Shown here: one piece after another, positions 47,347 to 59,738 of the stretch
Layout of the letters: each line of letters starts with the position of its first letter
Position numbering within the stretch: the first letter of the stretch is position 1
Source of the DNA: Diprion similis
Taxonomy: Eukaryota > Arthropoda > Insecta > Hymenoptera > Diprionidae
NCBI RefSeq assembly: GCF_021155765.1
Contig: NC_060114.1
Span: 14,269,501-14,333,500 of the forward strand
DNA: 64,000 bases
Direction of reading: 5' to 3'
Made by a program: the position numbers and the translations under genes
Notes under the pieces: model-generated
Told to the model about the DNA's origin: nothing
The model's input: only the letters and a program-made list of their open reading frames with translations
The model's database searches: none

Positions 47347-48736
47347 GACGAATTACGGATTTTACAGACGAGTTTGAACAGCGTTTTTCGAAGTGAATAT
47401 TCGCTGGTAGCGTCGAGATTTCATTCGCCAATGAACTGTAATACTTATCGACGAAGGTTTCGAACAGCTTCGAAGTCTTTCGAGGTACACTTCTAGGCAA
47501 ATTCAATTCGAATGACTGTCTTGTTGTTATTACGGTAACCTTCAATTTCGGTGTGGAAAAATTTTTTTCGCCGAAGATTCCTGCTGATGAAAATGAGTGA
47601 GCCCCCGAATTTCACACATATTCGATATTGGAGGAATTATGCACTTCAAATCTACAGTATTTGCATGATTATTCAATTACTTAAAAACACTTCAATATTT
47701 CTTAACCTCTCGACAAAACATTTTTTTTCATATTGTCACGGAGGTCACGGACAAAGTAATTTGGAAGAAACATGAAGTGTTGATATTTTACGTATCTTGT
47801 ACCACGTGGCGTCATCAAATTCGTGGCGGATAAATCCAGAAGCTTTGCAGAGTTACATTTTGGTTTTGGTCATTTCTCGTTTTTTCATTTATTATTTCAT
47901 AAAATTTATCATATTTTACTTTTAGTGATCGAAAGTATTTTCATATTTTGTGGTATATGATTCAAAAGCTGTAAAACTGATCAATCACCTGTTATTTTGC
48001 AACTTTTGAGTATTCGTATAAAGATGTATACATAGTTGACAAAACTCATTAAATTGTTGAGTGAATTTGATTAGGAGCCATCGTAGAGTAGAATCACTTC
48101 GGGATGGTGGATAAATTTGGTAAAAATTGGTAAAGATTTCTTGTTTTTTTTTTCTCTTATTGAAATTGCGAAATTTAGAAATTTCTCGAGGCCGCTCGTA
48201 GAAATGTAAGATCAGATCGCAAATTGCGGAGTTGGCGTTATTCTATTCGTAGAATTACTCTGGGATGTTGGGTAAATTTGGTAAAAATCGGTAAAGTAGG
48301 TTTGTAGTTTTGTAGTTGTTTTTTTAATTAAGATTGCGAAATTTCAAAATTTCTCCAGGTCGCTCGTAGAAATTCAGGATTAGGTCGCGAATTGCGGACT
48401 TGGCGTTATTCAAACTCGGGCGAGATGGTGTATAGAGTGGGGGTGATACGAAAAGGGCGAGCCTATCCGAAACGGTGGTTGGCTGATGGCGGTTAGCTGA
48501 CTGGTTGTCCTCACGAAGTGTAATAACTTCGTGGTTGTCATTTCTGATAAACGGAGCGATCAGAATGCCAGCTCATCTGTTAATGCGGCATCTGTGATTA
48601 CCCTTTCTGACGATCACTGCAAGGAAACTGTTCAGTGCGAGTGAAATTCATCGAAGTTTAACTGTCATGAAAGAATAATATCCGCCTCACCGAAGGCTCC
48701 ACCTCGATTTTGTAACAAATTACTGTAATCAACAAG
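47347..48736. promoter_or_regulatory. Divergent CNOT11/MON2 control region
   Basis: No gene is seen between the two start codons. The left part holds the CNOT11 leader; the open frame that overlaps its start begins at TTG, not ATG. The middle holds the tandem duplication described separately. The right part (48430-48736) has higher GC and is the likely MON2 leader. Confidence 0.6.
48081..48411. repeat. Imperfect tandem duplication, two units of ~163-165 bp
   Basis: Unit A (48081-48243) and unit B (48247-48411) share the order TCGTAGA.., GGGATG, TAAATTTGGTAAAAAT, GGTAAAG, a T-rich stretch, ATTGCGAAATTT, CGCTCGTAGAAAT, TCGC, AATTGCGGA and TTGGCGTTATTC. Similarity is roughly 80 percent with small indels in the T-rich part. 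There are no flanking target-site duplications or terminal inverted repeats. I see no further copy in the window. Confidence 0.85.
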
Positions 48737-51700
48737 ATGATGGTAAATACAGCCGTCGGAGGCGGCCAGGAGAACGTTGCCAAATTCCTCGAGTCTTTGC
48801 AATCTGATTTAAAGGTTCTCTCATCGGAGACTAAAAAAAAGTATCCACAGATAAGAGAGGTATCGTATCTTATCCATACACCATCAATTATTCAGATTTT
48901 AATTGATTAATACCATTTTAGGTTAGGTCAGGATGTTATTATCTACTCGATCAAAACGTTCAAAGCATTCTTTTCATAATGATCTATCACCTGTTTTCCG
49001 AATTCGACATAACTTACAACAATTATTCTTCACATATCATCTCTTTCTTGCTTCACTGTTGCTGAAGAACAAACAGGTCTTGACTTCGGACATTTTGACA
49101 GCTGTCAAAACGTTCCCATAAGACCTGAGAAATTTGTTTTCAAACTTTGTTAACCACAAAACGCTCCTTTCTGGAATTATTTCTCTTTGCCTACCTTATC
49201 ATACAATTGACCATTCTACAATTCCATCCGCCTTGATGTAAAATTTTTGAAATTTTATTCTCTTTCACAGTCATGCGAAGAAGGAATATCTAAGTTACGG
49301 ACAACTGCCAATAATCCTGGAACACCGATATACTACATTGTCAATCAAATATTATATCCCTTGGTACAAGGATGCGAAAGTCGAGATGTAAAGATTATAA
49401 AGGTATCGGAAAGAATTACTGCCAGTGTTAGTCTTATAGAAAAAAAAGTAAAGACCAGCTTATAAGCTGAAACATTTGTTCAATTGTTAGTTTATAATTA
49501 GCCTTTTAGGATTTCTTTTCAGCAGTTCAAACAAAGATTTTTAGATTTTAACATATTTTTTAATATGACATTATCAATTCTTATCAAGTTGATCCAAAGT
49601 TGTATCAACAGACAGGGAAAAAAATCTTGGTGGATACACTAGAAATCTCAAAAACTAAGAGAAATTTTGAACAAAATCGTAGAATTGTAGAAGAATATGT
49701 TTGAAAAAATTGGCCGAAAACCAATTACCCAGCTTGTAAGTAATAAAGTTAAATTTTTATTTATACTGCTTTTATTTCAGTTTTGCTTAGGCATGATGCA
49801 AAGGCTTATAACACAGCAAGCGGTGGACACAAAAGGTGCCCGATACATTACAGATGCTTTATGGATGCTAATGGAATCTGGTACAGAGGAAGTAAAAATT
49901 CTTCAAAGTGTTACTCTGTTACTTACAAGTAACACAGTCGTTCACGGAGAGACTCTGGCCCGGGTAATTACTAAGTTTGATTTTAAGAAATTATTTAAAC
50001 TCTCAATCTGCTGCAATCAGTTATGCATTGCTACTCAAAGCGAACGAGGGATAGTGATATTCCTAAGTCTCCGGCTTTTCGTTATCATGGGATTAATTAA
50101 TATTTATTTGATTGATATGTATTCATTATTCAGCATACACAATGCATAAGTGTTAGTGTACTTGTCGGCAATCAAGTAATTAGAACAATTAATGCAACAA
50201 AAATTATCTCAATATTTCTTGTTTTTTCAGAATTTAGTTCTCTGTTTTCGGCTTCATTTTACTAAAGATTCTACAACGATTAATACTGCCGGAGCGACTG
50301 TGAGGCAATTAGTTTCGCTTGTATTTGAGCGAGTAGTAGTTGAAGATGAGGAGTTTGCCGGCCGTGCCAACCCGGAGGATGTTAATTTGGAAGAATTAAA
50401 AGTTCCTACAAATCAAGCGCCCAAAGGTCTAAGACCATGTGCAGCAGATGCCTACCTCATGTTTCAGGTACGAAATCTGTTTATTATTCTCTGTGGTCTT
50501 TTCCTTTGAACGAAATTTCAGTAACAATAATTAAATTACTTTTTTTTCTAATCTTTTCAGGATTTAGTACAGTTGGTAAATGCCGATCAACCTTATTGGC
50601 TCATAGGTATAACGGAAATGACTAGAACTTTTGGTCTGGAACTTCTAGAGTCTGTTTTAACAAATTTTTCATCAGTATTTTTCAAGGTACCCCAATTTAT
50701 TTATATCAAGTTTTTAGATAAGTCGATCTCCCTTCGAGGAAAGGGAAAAATTGTTAGTAAAAATAGATATGCGAAAATGTGAAATGTTTGGTAAAGTGTG
50801 GGAAACAATGACGATATTATGACTTATTACAAAACACTTAAAACAAAACTTACTACACTTAGATTACCTTCTTCCCTTTGAATTGGGTACTGCAATAAAT
50901 TTTCGCTTTTCGCAGCATCCAGAGTTCAGTTTCCTACTGAAAGAACGAGTATGTGCCTTGGTAATAAAACTCTTCTCCCCAAATATCAAATATCGGAACT
51001 CTGTGCCAGCATCGGTACAGCAAGCAACCCCATTGGACAAGCCGTATTTTCCGATCAGCATGAGACTGCTCCGAGTTGTTTCGATATTAGTCCAAAAATA
51101 CCATTGCCTTTTGGTGAGTTAGATCATCTCTTTCCATTTTCTTTTCTTTTGATTTTTCAAACCAAATTGTTCCCCGATGAATTAACATATTCTAAACGAT
51201 CAGTTGTAACGAAAGCAATAATTTAGTTCGTAATTCCATTTGATTTTTGCGTACCAGGTAACTGAATGTGAGATATTTTTGTCTCTGATCGTTAAATTCC
51301 TGGATCCTGACAAGCCTGCATGGCAGCGTGCGTTGGCATTGGAAGTATTACACAAAATGACTGTTCAAGCAGATCTGCTGACCAGTTTCTGCGAATGCTA
51401 CGACCTAAAACCTCATGCGACAAACATATTTCAAGACATAGTTAACAGTCTGGGAGCTTATGTGCAAAGTCTGTTTGTAAATCCGCAAATGATGGGACAA
51501 GCTGGAGGAGGTAAATTCAACTTTCTGTTTACTTAAACGGGCGTATTTTGCTTGGCATTCTTTCTTTGAACGAATTATTAATGATTGCTTTTTATCTTTT
51601 AGGTACTGGAGTACCTGTTGCACAAGGACAACCACCTGCATTATTGGCCGGAATGCCTGTCGGTCCTGGCGTGTCCCCACAGCCTGGTTTCTATTCTCGA

Positions 51701-54700
51701 GGAATATGGTTGCCTGTTGTTGCCACTTTCACCAGTGGTCAAGCTAAATCAACGTAGTAAGTAAACTGGAAACTTTTACCGGGGCACGAATGTTTCTTAG
51801 TTCTGCTCCGGGAACTTTTCAGATTTCACAATTTTGCATGTTTGCTGGAAACTTCTTGGATAATTGATTTGAGTCTCGACAAAAACTTTAAGGTAATCAA
51901 AAGAAATTAATCTATTACAGTTTAGAAATGCTGGACAAGATCGAACCACCCCAAATACCTGATGGTTATGGAATCAGCATTGCTTACGCTTGTTTGTTGG
52001 ACATCATTCGGTCTGTGGCGCTAGCTATTGAGGGTCCCCGCGAGGAAGGGAGAGAACAAAACCGCTATAAACCAACAGAAATTGAGCGCAAGTTGCACAC
52101 TCAATTAATCATCTCGAGTTGGTGTGGTTTACTCGCAGCTCTCAGTCCATTGGTCGATGCCAGGTAACTTTGCGTCTCACTTTGGTGGACCAAATGTTCA
52201 AAAGTTATTGAGAAAAGAATACGTCATTTGTAAAACGGAAAATTTTTATCAACAGTACTGACGAGTCAGCCTCTGAAAATGTCCTCAAAGCCATACAAAC
52301 TTTCGCCTCACTGTGTGGCTCCCTTGATCTACAAACACCGAGGGACGCTTTCATAACAGCAATCTGCAAGGCCTCTTTACCACCACATTATGCCTTGACT
52401 GTACTGTACAGTGCTCCGCAGGGGATACCGAGTGCCAGACCTCAGGATCCTGTACAATACAATCCGGCTAATATCAGTGAACCTGACTACAGGCAGCAAG
52501 TCGTAGCTGTTGGCACTCCGTTGCCGACTGCATCGCTACCGATTGGTAAGTCGGCAAGTTTTTTTACTTCCATATTGCAATGAAACTTTGAGTGAGTTTT
52601 TCTCCCATCATATTGATTAATGTTGGAAAACAAATACCGTAACAGAGTTCTGAAAAATGCGTTTTCTAAACGATTTGGCAACTAAAAAATTCACCTTTTG
52701 TTGCATAATAATTTTGATTGTTCACAGGAGCTCAGCAAGGACCAGTTATGTTGACGGCAAAAAATTTGCAGTGTATGCGGGCGCTACTGTCGCTTGCTCA
52801 CTGTCATGGCAGCATACTGGGCAGTGCCTGGCATCTTGTGTTAACAACTTTGCAGCACCTTGTTTGGATCTTGGGTCTTAAGCCATCCACAGGAGGGTCT
52901 TTGAAGGCTGGTAGAACTACCGCTGATTCAAACGCAGTTATAACTACTGCTGTGATGGCGGATTTGCCTGTTCTCAGCGCTATGCTTAGTAGGCTTTTTG
53001 AGAGCAGTCAGTATCTTGACGACGTCGCGTTACATCACTTGATTGATGCTTTATGCAAATTGAGCCATGAGGCTATGGAGCTGGCTTATTCTAATAGGGT
53101 AAGACTAAAAAAGCCTATTTTAATCAATTTTTATATTCATTCTACGATGTCAAATTTAAGAATTATTTTTGGAGTTTCTTGGTCTTACAATTTGAAATTC
53201 ATTGCAAATGGTAATGGGTATTATTGGTTGACTTCTTTTAACTTCATTTGAACTGATTAATCGCTAAACTTAGTTGTTAGTCTTTAACATTCACTTTTCT
53301 ACTCCGTTTGATCAACAAAAAGGATTGATATTTTCCTTGCACGTTGATATAGGTAACAAAATAACTGATTTCTGTTTCAGGAACCGTCGTTGTTCGCTGT
53401 GGCAAAACTGCTAGAAACTGGACTTGTCAATTTACCACGTGTAGAGGTTCTTTGGAGGCCGTTGACCAATCATCTATTGGAAGTGTGTCAACATCCTCAT
53501 ATCAGAATGCGAGAATGGGGAGTTGAGGCAATAACGTATCTCGTCAAAGCCGCCCTTCAACATAAATACCCCCAGCCACTCCGGGATAATCAGGTATCAA
53601 TCGATATCAGTCAACAGCTTACCTATAAAATCGGAAAGAATATATCTAGAAGCTGTGACGTTTATGCTGCATAGCCGTGCGATTTATATGCTTTTTATAA
53701 ATACGTGCATTTTCATTCCATTTGTAGAAATTACAAACTCTGTTACTGGGACCATTGTCCGAGTTGTCGTCAGTGCGTCATGGAGATGTGAGGCAGCGCC
53801 AGTTGGAATGCGTTCTACAAGTTTTACACGGAGCTGGCGAAACTTTGTCCCATGGATGGCCCTTAGTTCTTGGTATTATAGGAGCTGTGTCTAATCATCA
53901 TGGGTAAATTTGACTTTATTTAGAAATCGCATACAATATTTCATTACATGTATTTAAAGTAGTATTGCATTGTGATACGGGCTTATAAATATCAAGTTGC
54001 AATTACTTTTATTTCTCTGATTACCAGGGAAGCTCTAGTTCGCATAGCTTTTCAATGCCTACAATTGGTGGTGACGGATTTTTTACCTGTAATGCCATGG
54101 AGATGCCTTCCGCTGTGCGTCGACACTGCTGCTAAATTTGGTTCGCAAACTCAGGAGCTGAACATTTCCCTCACCGCAGTGGGCCTCATGGTAAAACGAA
54201 AATGAATATACAAATAAAACGCTTTACTTTGGTTTTGGGATATCTATTCACCTATTGCGCTATAATATTTGGTCTACTTATATCTTTATAAACTAAGTCC
54301 GTCCGTTACAGTGGAACATCAGCGATTACTTCTACCAGAATCAAGAAAAATTGTGCAGCTCTTTACAAGGCGATGCTACTTCCGTCTTTCCCGATTTTCC
54401 TGGTACCACTAACATGCCACCGTTTGACAAACTGTGGATGTGTCTGTATGCTAGACTAGGTAAGATTTATCATATTCAAGCACTTTTGATTATTCCTCGT
54501 TACATGTATTTAATTTCCTTCATCCTTTGTTAGATTATGCCGTCCGGTATATTTTATAAAAAAAATTAACATGGTATTCATACATAGAAAATTTTTTTTT
54601 TTTCTAGGAGATTTGTGCGTTGATTCAAGGCCTGCAGTTCGAAAATCTGCAAGCCAAACATTGTTCTCAACAATATCTGCGCACGGAGGATTGCTTCATC

Positions 54701-57612
54701 AACCAACCTGGCAAGCGGTGCTTTGGCAGGTGTTGTTCCCTCTACTGGATAAAGTTAGGAGTTTATCCAGTTCTGCAAGCAGTGAAAAAGTCGATACCAG
54801 TGGAAATATTCTTATTCATCACAGCCGTAATACTGCTCAAAAGCAGTGGGCTGAAACCCAGGTCAGTTGACATGAATTTTGGTGTATCACACAGGTTTCC
54901 CAGTCCGAAAATGTTCTAGTAATATGAGGTAATATTAAAATTACCTGAAAATAAAGTAAACTAATCTGAAATGAAAAACTTTTGCAGGTTTTAACACTGA
55001 GCGGAGTGGCCCGAGTCTTCAACACAAAAAGGCAACTGTTGCAATTATTGGGAGACTTTCCGCGGGCGTGGTCTCTGCTTTTAGAATTTATAGAGAATTC
55101 TGCACTGAGTAAAAATAACGAAGTGAGTGTTGGTCTGAAAATATTGTGAGGTTTCTTTTTGTCGAGTACAAATACTATGTCAAAATTAATTCTGCATCCT
55201 TACGCTTGATTTCAACGTTCAGGTGTCGCTGGCAGCTCTGAAATCTTTCCAAGAAATACTGTATCTCCAAAAAGGTGGAGATAGTGAGGAAGCTGGTCGA
55301 TCCAGTGATTCGGAAGCGTTGTGGCTGGTCGCATGGCGAGTTTGGCTCAGTATTGGTATGGAAAGTACGACCCCACCGAGAGAAGGAGAAACTGAACCCT
55401 ACGTACCTTCGCAAGCCTTTTTAACGGCATTGGTTCATATTTTTCCAGCAGTATTTCAACATATTAGAAATAAGTATGTAGCTTTTCTTTGCTCCGCCTC
55501 CTACTCATTTGTCCCGTAATCAATTATTGACGACTGATGATCTATTTTATTTTCAAGGTTTACAGGTACGGATCTTCAAAAATTATGTATTGTCCTAAAA
55601 AACGCAGTCGCAGTCCCTGTACACGGAGAATCAACTCCTTACATCTTACCAACATTGCCGGATGTTGTTTTGACCCAGTTGCAAGACGGGGTTCTTCATT
55701 CCATGGAACTACTGCAAAAGGTTTGTTGTCAATTTTTGAAATATGAACAATGATTGGAAACAAGCATAATAATCTGTGATGCAATTCTCCGGAGGATTTG
55801 AAAGACTTTAAGTAATTCTTCATGAACCCTTAACAAGCCAATTTAATTATTTTTATGGATGAATAATTTGTCAATAAATTCTTGTTTTTGGCTATCATCC
55901 TGATAGGAAGTACTCAATGGAACAGACAATCTGAGAACGATGATTGGTTCGATATTCCTGCAGCTGTTGAGTTTTTCAAAGCTAGCTTGCCAAGCGCCCA
56001 CTTATGGAAAAATACCCACAAAGCATATATCCCAGGTCAGAGGAGTGTCTGTGAGTATCCATTTTCATTCTTGCCCTTTATGAAACTTTGTGGAACTATC
56101 AAAATCTTTTTTTCTCGTCAATTATCCAATTGATTAATCCATTATATGTATACACAATAGGCTGACTGGGTTACCATGAACTACGTTCCCTTTGGGGAGA
56201 AGGCATTGTCAATGGTCGTGAGTCTTTACCAAAAAACTGCTCACGAGGAAGCGGTGATAGACGGAAAAGTGCTCGAGCACATAATAGAAGCTCTTCACGT
56301 TCCGTTATCCATGAAATACAATTGCCCATCACCTACAACCTGGAAACTAGCCGTCACCAGTCTCTTGGCTGTCCTGCATACAGGTTTACCACTGGCAAGA
56401 ACGTATCCTGAGCAGTTTTCCAGCATGTGGACAGAACTGGCGGATACTTTGGACGACTTTTTATTCCCTAAGAGGTAAATTAGTGATAAATAGTCTTATT
56501 ATTTCCACAACATGAATAGCACTGACGAATTTAAGACAGAAGTTAATTCAACTGTGTTATAACTGTTTGTTTAAATTTTTAATTAAACAGCGTGATAACT
56601 ACGGAACGTGGCGCTGAAGAAGTGCAAGCAGATGAAGCAGTTGATTGCCAAGTAATGGAACTACTGAGAGACGAAGTACTGCCGCACTCACAACACGTAC
56701 CTCATCAGTTTATACTCCGAGTCGTCATGCTGCTAAATAAAGGTTCCATTCATTCGGCAACAACTACAAGTATTGGTAAGACGCACGTTATAATAAAATT
56801 TTTTCTAACGTTTGAGTGTGGTGCAGAAATAAAATGTTTTGATATTTTGCATAATAGAAAATAGTAATGAGACTAAACTGAGAGAAGAATTTGCCAAGAC
56901 TTGTTTTGAGACGCTCCTTCAGTTTTCGTTACTCGATGGCTTAAGCAACGAAATAGAAACGACAACAAGTGAAGCTTCGGAATCTGACGAAGGAGGGGTC
57001 GCTGGCCGACTAGCTGTTACAGCCCTACTTCACAGGTTTCAAGAAGTACTGCGTCGCTACATAGAAGACGAAAGACGAAGCGGAAAATGCCCTCTGCCAA
57101 GGTAATGTAAACACGTTCGTCACGCGTCAATGAAAATGGAATAAACGTTGTCTTTGTATGTAATTGGCAGAGTTGACTCGCTAAAGCGTTGTAAATAAGT
57201 GTTGAATATGAATCCATGTTCTAGATACAGATTGTCGGAGATATCGTTTGTATTAAAGGCTGTAGCGACGCTCGTTGTATCTTTGAAGAAAGCACCTGCT
57301 AACAAAGGTAATTTAAATTATTTTGAAAAATTCCAGTCTCACCTGCATATGCAGATAAAAGAAGATGTTGAGTCTTTATGGTTGATGAAATGTCGTAAAC
57401 GTTTCGCTTTATTTACGATTTTCATTTTATCTTTTATCACAGTTGACCGATCCGTTTGGGAGCAGCTAATAGGTTTATATCCATACCTAGTCGAATGTAC
57501 AGTGGCCACTGCCTCGGGGCAGGTTTCACGATCGCTGCGCGAAGCTCTCCTCCAGTATCACGATTTGCTCAGGTCGCCGATAAGTAGTTTGCCAACTTCC
57601 AACGGCGTTTGA
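48737..57612 (+). CDS. MON2: MON2 homolog, Golgi/endosome trafficking regulator
   Basis: MON2 is an Arf-GEF-like scaffold without a Sec7 catalytic domain. It acts with DOPEY and the flippase in endosome-to-Golgi traffic. The start [25 protein letters not shown] (ATG 48737 or the adjacent 48740) opens the DCB domain. Early exons are 48737-48859, 49271-49402, 49781-49963, 50231-50467, 50561-50686, 50916-51111 and 51258-51510. Family blocks are clear: [74 protein letters not shown] and [20 protein letters not shown]. Later exons carry the HUS/HDS-like helical repeats, including [21 protein letters not shown]. The last exon ends [13 protein letters not shown] and TGA. Introns 1 (411 bp) and 2 (378 bp) hold no recognisable gene; intron 1 has a TTAGG pair at 48920-48931. 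Confidence 0.95.
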
Positions 57613-58732
57613 TCTATGCAATCAATTTCCGAGAAGACTACTAATCATTTTAATACGGCACCTGGGAGTCGACGCTAAACTGTATCTCCTACCCTGCGCA
57701 GATCATTTCTTCGACTGAACTGCCAACGATATATCCACTGTGCATACCCATGCGGGTAATGAGGCTGGTGTCCCTGATCAGTGAGTATTTCCCTTCCCTT
57801 GAGCTTAAAGAAACAGAGACGGTACAAAATTGATTGTAATATAATTGATTTGTTTCCAGACATTATTTAGTAGAATGAATTTTTCATTCCTCTACCGAAA
57901 CTATTTTCTCTGATTCTTATTAGCTACTTCTATTTTCTTTTTATTCGTTTCTTTTCGTCCTGAAAATTATCAGGTTATCTGGTTGTAATAATCTTGACTG
58001 AAATAGTATTTTTTATTTAAAATACCTAAATTACATTGGTCTTCAATTTTCATTTATCAACCATAGTAGATGAGGTGAAAAAACAATCTTTGCATTTGTG
58101 ATCTGTTATCACTAATGACAAGTTGATGAAAAAAGAAAACATATTTTATAATTATAACTATATTTAATGAGAATATGCAATGTTGAAATGCTAATCAAGT
58201 AGTACGGCAAACATTAAACAAAGAGGTCAATATTATAATGGAAGATATTTTAAAATAAATTGATTTCGAACGGTACTGAATTTTTATAACTATCCAATAA
58301 ATTGAACACAATTTTTTATAGCCGTTCAATGAAGTCAGGTTTTAAAAACCATACCAAAATATAGGGTAAACACACTAATAAAAATTATATGGACTGGTAT
58401 AAAAATTTTCGCAACAAAGATAAGAATATCAATGGAAATGAATATTATATCGTCGTTTGTTTTTTCTTATTACATAATCAATAGTAACTGTAAAGTAACG
58501 TAATTGGAATTAGTAGTATTAAATCTGTCATTACAGTAAGACTTGAATCATCTGAAAAATATCTTTCATTAAGGAACTGCAATGTTTGTAATGTTCAGTC
58601 TTCACTGATGGTATTTAAATCTTTAATATCGCCTTGCAAATCAACTAACTATTTTTTCCGAACGGGTGAATTATCCAGATATTTCCGTATAAAAACGATT
58701 TTTTTTTACCGACAGATAAGAGAAACACGAAT

Positions 58733-58748
58733 TCTATATATATATATT
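58733..58748. repeat. (TA)n dinucleotide repeat
   Basis: A short TA tract in the MON2 3' region. Confidence 0.9.
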
Positions 58749-59019
58749 GCAATTATCTGGTCCTTTGCGGAAGATTAACCCCTCATCCAGTGTAGATAAC
58801 AATTATTTAATTTCTAAGTGTAGTAATTAAAAATTATAATTAATTATGCATTACTACATAATACCGGCGCTATTAGCATGTTACACGATTTTCTAGATAG
58901 TAGACAGTGTGCAATAAACGATTAATATTAAGTATATAAACTGTAAATAATTAATTGCATTGCAGGTTTATAAAAATAGAAGTAGTGTGGCTTTGTGAAG
59001 TCTGATGTAAATATTACAT

Positions 59020-59035
59020 TGATGATGATGATGAT
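59020..59035. repeat. (GAT)n trinucleotide repeat
   Basis: Five GAT units in intergenic DNA. Confidence 0.9.
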
Positions 59036-59738
59036 TTGCTAAAGAATTTAGTATACTAATGTAAGTAGAGAGTTTTGTATTCTTAATTACATTGAATTAT
59101 CCTGCAATCGTCAAATATTCATACACGATACTTACGGAAGCATAAAATTGGAATGATGTAAATAAAATAGATAACTTTCGATGCAATTTTGGGCGGTATG
59201 AATGTCAAGTTATCATGCGTGCGAACACTGCAACATTTTTTTTTGTTTTGTTGTTATAGTAATTTTTACGTTGAAGGACATAGTATAGGTCATTTAATGC
59301 ATATTATTTCCCAAAAATTTATTATTCTGTCAATGGTAACTTCTCATATTATACAAGAACTAAAAAACCATTTGCAATTAATTTTTGTACAATAATTCTT
59401 TGTACATATACATCGAATTTACCATAAGACATGATGTTGTAAAAAACGTGAGCTAAGCTGGTTTGATATCATCAAATCTTCGTTCAAGATTTCTTTCCAA
59501 TAGCAAAAAAGAAATCTAAGACATTCTGCGGTCTTGTACCAAATTCGTTGTGCGTTTTCTGTATTATATATTACATTCACACTCTTCATGCATGTATGCG
59601 CAATTCTCAAGTACTTACAAAAGTAAGTTGAAAAGTTAAATTTGCGCACATCATTATTTTGATTATTCAAACAAGCGTTGCAACAGTTCCGTAATGTTAC
59701 TCTCAAAATATGAAAGTATCTAATTTACGTAACTGTAA

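Larger units (their letters stand above)
57613..59738. other. 3' UTRs and intergenic DNA between convergent MON2 and GBE1
   Basis: The first ~170 nt after the MON2 stop are of normal GC and end in a donor-like CTGATCA|GTGAGT at about 57779, so a 3' UTR intron is possible. The rest is very AT-rich. AATAAA at 58254-58259 is a candidate MON2 poly(A) signal. No gene or RNA is seen. Confidence 0.55.

Noticed and set aside
47261-47545. Apparent upstream ORF overlapping the CNOT11 start
   Set aside because: The frame begins at TTG and contains no ATG, so scanning ribosomes would not normally use it.
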